Below the pieces are notes generated by a model. The model did no database searches, had not been told where the DNA came from, and saw nothing but the letters and a program-made list of their open reading frames with translations. Shown one piece after another: positions 4,759 to 6,980 of a DNA stretch of 6,980 nt. The stretch is from Thermoplasmata archaeon (lineage in GTDB: Archaea > Thermoplasmatota > Thermoplasmata > Thermoplasmatales > Thermoplasmataceae), in NCBI GenBank assembly GCA_021819225.1, contig JAKARU010000045.1:1-6980 (forward strand). The letters are read 5' to 3'. Position numbers and translations under genes: made by a program. Every line of letters starts with the position of its first letter. Within the stretch, counting starts at the first letter, position 1.

Positions 4759-5777
4759 GGGTTGTACCTTAGAAGGGCCACGATATTTCCAAAGTTCTTC
4801 AGTGTTTTGCCATATTCTCCGTCTGAACTCATTATGATCACCTCTCCTCCCGATGAACTGACGTTTTCTATTATCTCCTGGAAGTCCTCATTTCTGAAGC
4901 TATCTTCAAGAACCAGCAGCTTGTCAATAGCCCCTGATAGGGAAAGCCTTGAAATTTCTTCCTTCCCATAGGCGACCATTGAATTCCTTGCCAGTCCTTC
5001 CATGAATTGCTCCATGTACCTTCTCTCCCTGGAAGACCTTGAATCGCCTATTATTTTTCTTACTGCCTCTGTGTTGATTATTTCGAATACTGCGTTTTCA
5101 TCCTCTCTTGTGGATGGTATGAAGTTGACTCTCAGTCCCGTGCTGTTCTCTTTCAGAAACTTTTCAAACATTTCTCCCTCGAATCCGGGGCCAGTTATTA
5201 TGATTGGACCTGTAAATTTGATGGAATTAAGTGTCTTCATGATCTCTTCAAAGTATGTTTTCCTTGAATAATTTCCCGCATATTCCTTCCCGGATTTTCC
5301 TGAGAATATCCTGGCCTGTGTCTGGAGTCCATACTCCCTCAATATGCAGAATGTTGCAGTTTCATCATCCATAACAATGAAAAGAGCATTGTTAGATGCT
5401 TTCAGCATAGCATCCCTTATCAGGTTCTCAGTGGACCTGTCCCACCGGTCCTTAAGAATCTCAACATTCTCCCCCTCAGATATGTACAGAGACTGATGCT
5501 GTCCCAGTGTACCCTCCGGGCCCTTTATGATTATTCCCTGGATTCTCAGCCTGTCCGTGAATGGCTGGAAATATACCTCTTCTGGCCTGATTTCCAGCAG
5601 TACAGGCTTCCTTGATGTCTCCTTGCTTCTCTCCATGTCTTCGCTCTTATCTTCCCTGCGCAGAACAGTTTTTTTTATTATTGTGCCTGAATCGATGATA
5701 TTCTTCAAGTACCATAGATCGTCCATGTTCTCTATCAGTATTTCTCTCCATCCCTCCTCATTCTGTCTGAGCTTCAT
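4755..5777 (-). CDS. pelA: Pelota (Dom34) mRNA surveillance / ribosome rescue protein
   Basis: A full-length 340-residue archaeal Pelota, the eRF1-like factor that enters the A site of stalled ribosomes and, with aEF1A and ABCE1, splits them for rescue and no-go or non-stop decay. The N-terminal Sm-like domain (about 1-128) includes MDDLWYLKNIIDSGTII, a conserved Pelota stretch, and the LGQHQSLYISEGE strand. The central eRF1_2-type domain (about 130-260) has ALFIVMDDETATFCIL and PIIITGPGFEGEMF and lacks a GGQ motif, as expected for Pelota. The C-terminal eRF1_3-type domain (about 265-340) has SLSGAIDKLLVLEDSF and GGEVIIMSSDGEYGKTL. The start at ATG 5777 overlaps the Mut7-C gene by 20 bases and has a GGTG a few bases upstream. 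It is the last gene of the ubiX - Mut7-C - pelA operon. A 19-bp repeat covers its stop codon. Confidence 0.97.
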   Translation of the reverse strand: MKLRQNEEGWREILIENMDDLWYLKNIIDSGTIIKKTVLRREDKSEDMERSKETSRKPVLLEIRPEEVYFQPFTDRLRIQGIIIKGPEGTLGQHQSLYISEGENVEILKDRWDRSTENLIRDAMLKASNNALFIVMDDETATFCILREYGLQTQARIFSGKSGKEYAGNYSRKTYFEEIMKTLNSIKFTGPIIITGPGFEGEMFEKFLKENSTGLRVNFIPSTREDENAVFEIINTEAVRKIIGDSRSSRERRYMEQFMEGLARNSMVAYGKEEISRLSLSGAIDKLLVLEDSFRNEDFQEIIENVSSSGGEVIIMSSDGEYGKTLKNFGNIVALLRYNP

Positions 5778-6213
5778 AATACACCTTCAATGACTCCAAT
5801 TTGGCCAGTATGTTCTGGGAGTGAGTTCCATCCCAGTAACATCTGCCGCAGTCCGGGCAGTGATATACAGAATCTTTTTTCCTTGGATCATATTCTTCCC
5901 TGCAGTTACTGTCACCCTTCACAAGCACCCCATTGCAGTTAGTACACCTTGAAAATAGAAGTTCTCTTCTCGGTCGTTCAATGTTTGTGATCTGTATTAT
6001 CTGTTCATCTATCCTGTCTGAATCTATGTATATGGATTTTATATATCTGCTGCACAACTGCCTGTCTCTCGATAATAAAATCCTGTCATCAGCCTTGCTG
6101 ATCTCAATAAGTTCAGTGTCCGATATTTCGAGGTTAGGATATGATGTATCGTACCCCATTATTCGCATGTACCTTGCAAGTCTTCCCAGCATGTTATCAG
6201 CAAGATACTTAAT
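5758..6213 (-). CDS. Mut7-C (DUF82) PIN-like ribonuclease with zinc ribbon, probable ATT start
   Basis: A 151-residue protein of the Mut7-C family: an N-terminal PIN-like nuclease part (1-80) and a C-terminal zinc ribbon. The first block reads KYLADNMLGRLARYMRIMGYDTSY (2-25), with the conserved Asp6 just before the MLGRLAR motif; Asp50 in LLSRDRQL is a second acidic position. The ribbon has CTNC (90-93) and CPDC (119-122), then the typical CYWDGTHSQN. The only ATG (6192) would cut off Asp6. No ATG, GTG or TTG lies between the upstream stop (6240) and 6192, but an ATT at 6213-6211 does, nine bases after a perfect GGAGG. It overlaps the ubiX stop codon as ATTAA, so I place the start there. The gene overlaps pelA by 20 bases, suggesting a shared role in RNA decay or ribosome rescue, an inference from context. 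Confidence 0.88.
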   Translation of the reverse strand: MKYLADNMLGRLARYMRIMGYDTSYPNLEISDTELIEISKADDRILLSRDRQLCSRYIKSIYIDSDRIDEQIIQITNIERPRRELLFSRCTNCNGVLVKGDSNCREEYDPRKKDSVYHCPDCGRCYWDGTHSQNILAKLESLKVYYEAQTE

Positions 6214-6766
6214 CTCTCTCTTCCTCCTTCCATCTTTTTACAAGACTGTTGTCCATGCCACAAAGGTCCATGACCCTCCCGACCATGAAATCAACCATGT
6301 CGTCTACGCTCTTTGGCTTGGTATAAAATGCAGGCATAGCAGCTGCGATAATACCACCTGCCCTCGTGATTCTTGTCATGTTCTCAAGCGCTATCTCACT
6401 CAATGGCATTTCCCTTGGAACCAGTATAAGCCTTCTCCTTTCCTTCAGTGCTACTGCAGCAGCCCTTGTTATGAGAGAATCAGAGATTCCGGCAGCTATC
6501 TTTGCCAGCGTATTCATTGAGCATGGCATTACTACCATTGCATTGAATATGAAACTCCCTGAGCTTATTCTTGCCGCCACATCCTTATCGTCATACGAAT
6601 ACGCTGCCATCTTCCTGAATGACGATGAGTCGTGCCCTGTTTCATATTCTATGACCTGGTCAGAGTTTGATGAAATGACCAGGTGGATTTCCGCGTTCGC
6701 AGTTTCAAGAAACCTCTGGGCCAGAATACTTCCAGATGCTCCAGTGATGCCTAAAATAACTTTCAT
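6209..6766 (-). CDS. ubiX: UbiX/Pad1-type flavin prenyltransferase
   Basis: A complete 185-residue flavoprotein of the UbiX family, which joins a dimethylallyl group to reduced FMN and so makes the prenylated FMN cofactor of UbiD-type decarboxylases. The N-terminal GITGASGS (6-13) is the flavin-phosphate loop. SGSFIFNAMVVMPCSMNTLAKIAAGISDSLITRA (69-102) is the family core around Pro81-Cys-Ser, LILVPREMPLS (113-123) carries the conserved Arg and Glu, and AGGIIAAAMPAFY (136-148) is the typical end; the last block usually has Pro where Ala141/Ala142 stand. No UbiD partner is in the window, so the client enzyme (quinone synthesis is one possibility) is elsewhere. It is the first gene of the operon with the Mut7-C nuclease and pelA, an odd pairing of cofactor and RNA-decay genes. 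An AAGGA lies upstream of the ATG. Confidence 0.95.
   Translation of the reverse strand: MKVILGITGASGSILAQRFLETANAEIHLVISSNSDQVIEYETGHDSSSFRKMAAYSYDDKDVAARISSGSFIFNAMVVMPCSMNTLAKIAAGISDSLITRAAAVALKERRRLILVPREMPLSEIALENMTRITRAGGIIAAAMPAFYTKPKSVDDMVDFMVGRVMDLCGMDNSLVKRWKEEERD
6223..6227 (-). promoter_or_regulatory. Shine-Dalgarno GGAGG that decides the Mut7-C start
   Basis: GGAGG on the minus strand ends nine bases before the ATT at 6213. For the ATG at 6192 the distance would be 30 bases, far too long. The site lies within the last ubiX codons, consistent with coupled translation. Confidence 0.6.
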
Positions 6767-6792
6767 TTATTATCCTTTAGTAATAATTGTAT

Positions 6793-6801
6793 GGATTAAA
6801 T
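6793..6801 (-). promoter_or_regulatory. Candidate promoter of the ubiX - Mut7-C - pelA operon
   Basis: On the minus strand the stretch around ATTTAATCC, centred about 31 bases before the ubiX ATG, resembles a TATA box and would give a leader of only a few bases. The whole gap of 54 bases to the upstream gene is AT-rich, so the exact box is uncertain. Confidence 0.35.
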
Positions 6802-6820
6802 TCTTTTATGATAAAAAATT

Positions 6821-6980
6821 TTATTTTCTTCTGTTGAAGACAAAATAAAGCACAAACACTGATACAACAACGGCAACCATTGCGCCTACATATTCCTCAG
6901 TGAGATAGTTTGGTAGTATCTTTGGTTTTGACCAGCTGAATCCCGGGAAGGCTCCTGCACTCAAAGCTTTCCAGTTTGTA
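6821..6980 (-). CDS. C-terminus of a membrane-anchored protein, 5' part outside the window
   Basis: An open frame enters from the right edge and ends at TAA (6823-6821), giving 52 visible residues. It begins TNWKALSAGAFPGFSWSKP, continues with a polar stretch KILPNYLTEEY and then one hydrophobic helix of about 20 residues (VGAMVAVVVSVFVLYFVF), ending in the basic tail NRRK. This is the layout of a protein held by a single C-terminal membrane helix, with the bulk outside and the short basic tail inside by the positive-inside rule, or the last helix of a larger membrane protein. I do not recognise the family. The frame and codon pattern continue cleanly, and it is read in the same direction as ubiX 54 bases downstream, so it could share a transcript with that operon. 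Confidence 0.75.
   Translation of the reverse strand, partial: TNWKALSAGAFPGFSWSKPKILPNYLTEEYVGAMVAVVVSVFVLYFVFNRRK

Noticed and set aside
5933..6520. Plus-strand open frame of 195 codons
   Set aside because: It is antisense to Mut7-C and ubiX, which both have clear family motifs; the frame has no protein-like features.
6366..6848. Plus-strand open frame of 160 codons
   Set aside because: Antisense to ubiX and crossing its promoter region; a shadow frame.
1..6980. CRISPR array
   Set aside because: No regularly spaced direct repeats; the only exact longer repeats are the isolated 19-bp and 14-bp pairs.

Overview
The window looks archaeal, most likely from the Thermoplasmata (Thermoplasmatales-like). 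The signs are an archaeal Pelota (aPelota/Dom34), an AbrB-PIN pair, an intron-less class II tRNA-Leu without an encoded CCA, and TATA boxes about 25-30 bases upstream of several starts, which fits leaderless transcription. Several genes inside operons show Shine-Dalgarno-like stretches instead. The lineage is an inference from gene content and was not checked against a database.

Layout. Positions 1-273 (+) hold the 3' end of an endonuclease III gene (nth) with its iron-sulfur cysteines. Convergent to it, three minus-strand metabolic genes follow, probably with separate promoters: a short-chain dehydrogenase (293-1078), a small VOC/glyoxalase-fold protein (1173-1526) and a metallo-beta-lactamase-like protein with a degraded metal site (1639-2412). 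After a 384-base AT-rich gap comes a plus-strand AbrB antitoxin / PIN toxin pair (2797-3420). The PIN reading frame is broken at a run of seven T. A tRNA-Leu(UAG) lies at 3445-3529 on the minus strand.

From 3582 to 4758 lies a segment bounded by a 19-bp perfect direct repeat. It contains a non-coding stretch and a MazEF-type toxin-antitoxin pair. One repeat copy overlaps the stop codon of the pelota gene and the other lies just upstream of the tRNA promoter. This suggests a small toxin-antitoxin cassette inserted between pelA and the tRNA. Upstream of it is a tight minus-strand operon, ubiX - Mut7-C ribonuclease - pelA (6766-4755), with overlapping genes. The window ends inside the C-terminus of a membrane-anchored protein (6821-6980).

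How the parts relate. Pelota rescues ribosomes stalled on damaged or endless mRNA. It is surrounded here by three predicted endoribonucleases: Mut7-C in its own operon, MazF, and the broken PIN toxin. The most useful observations are (1) the probable ATT start codon of the Mut7-C gene, which restores its first catalytic aspartate, (2) the one-base frameshift in the PIN toxin, (3) the direct-repeat-bounded MazEF cassette and (4) the Mut7-C/Pelota pairing as a candidate archaeal no-go-decay unit.
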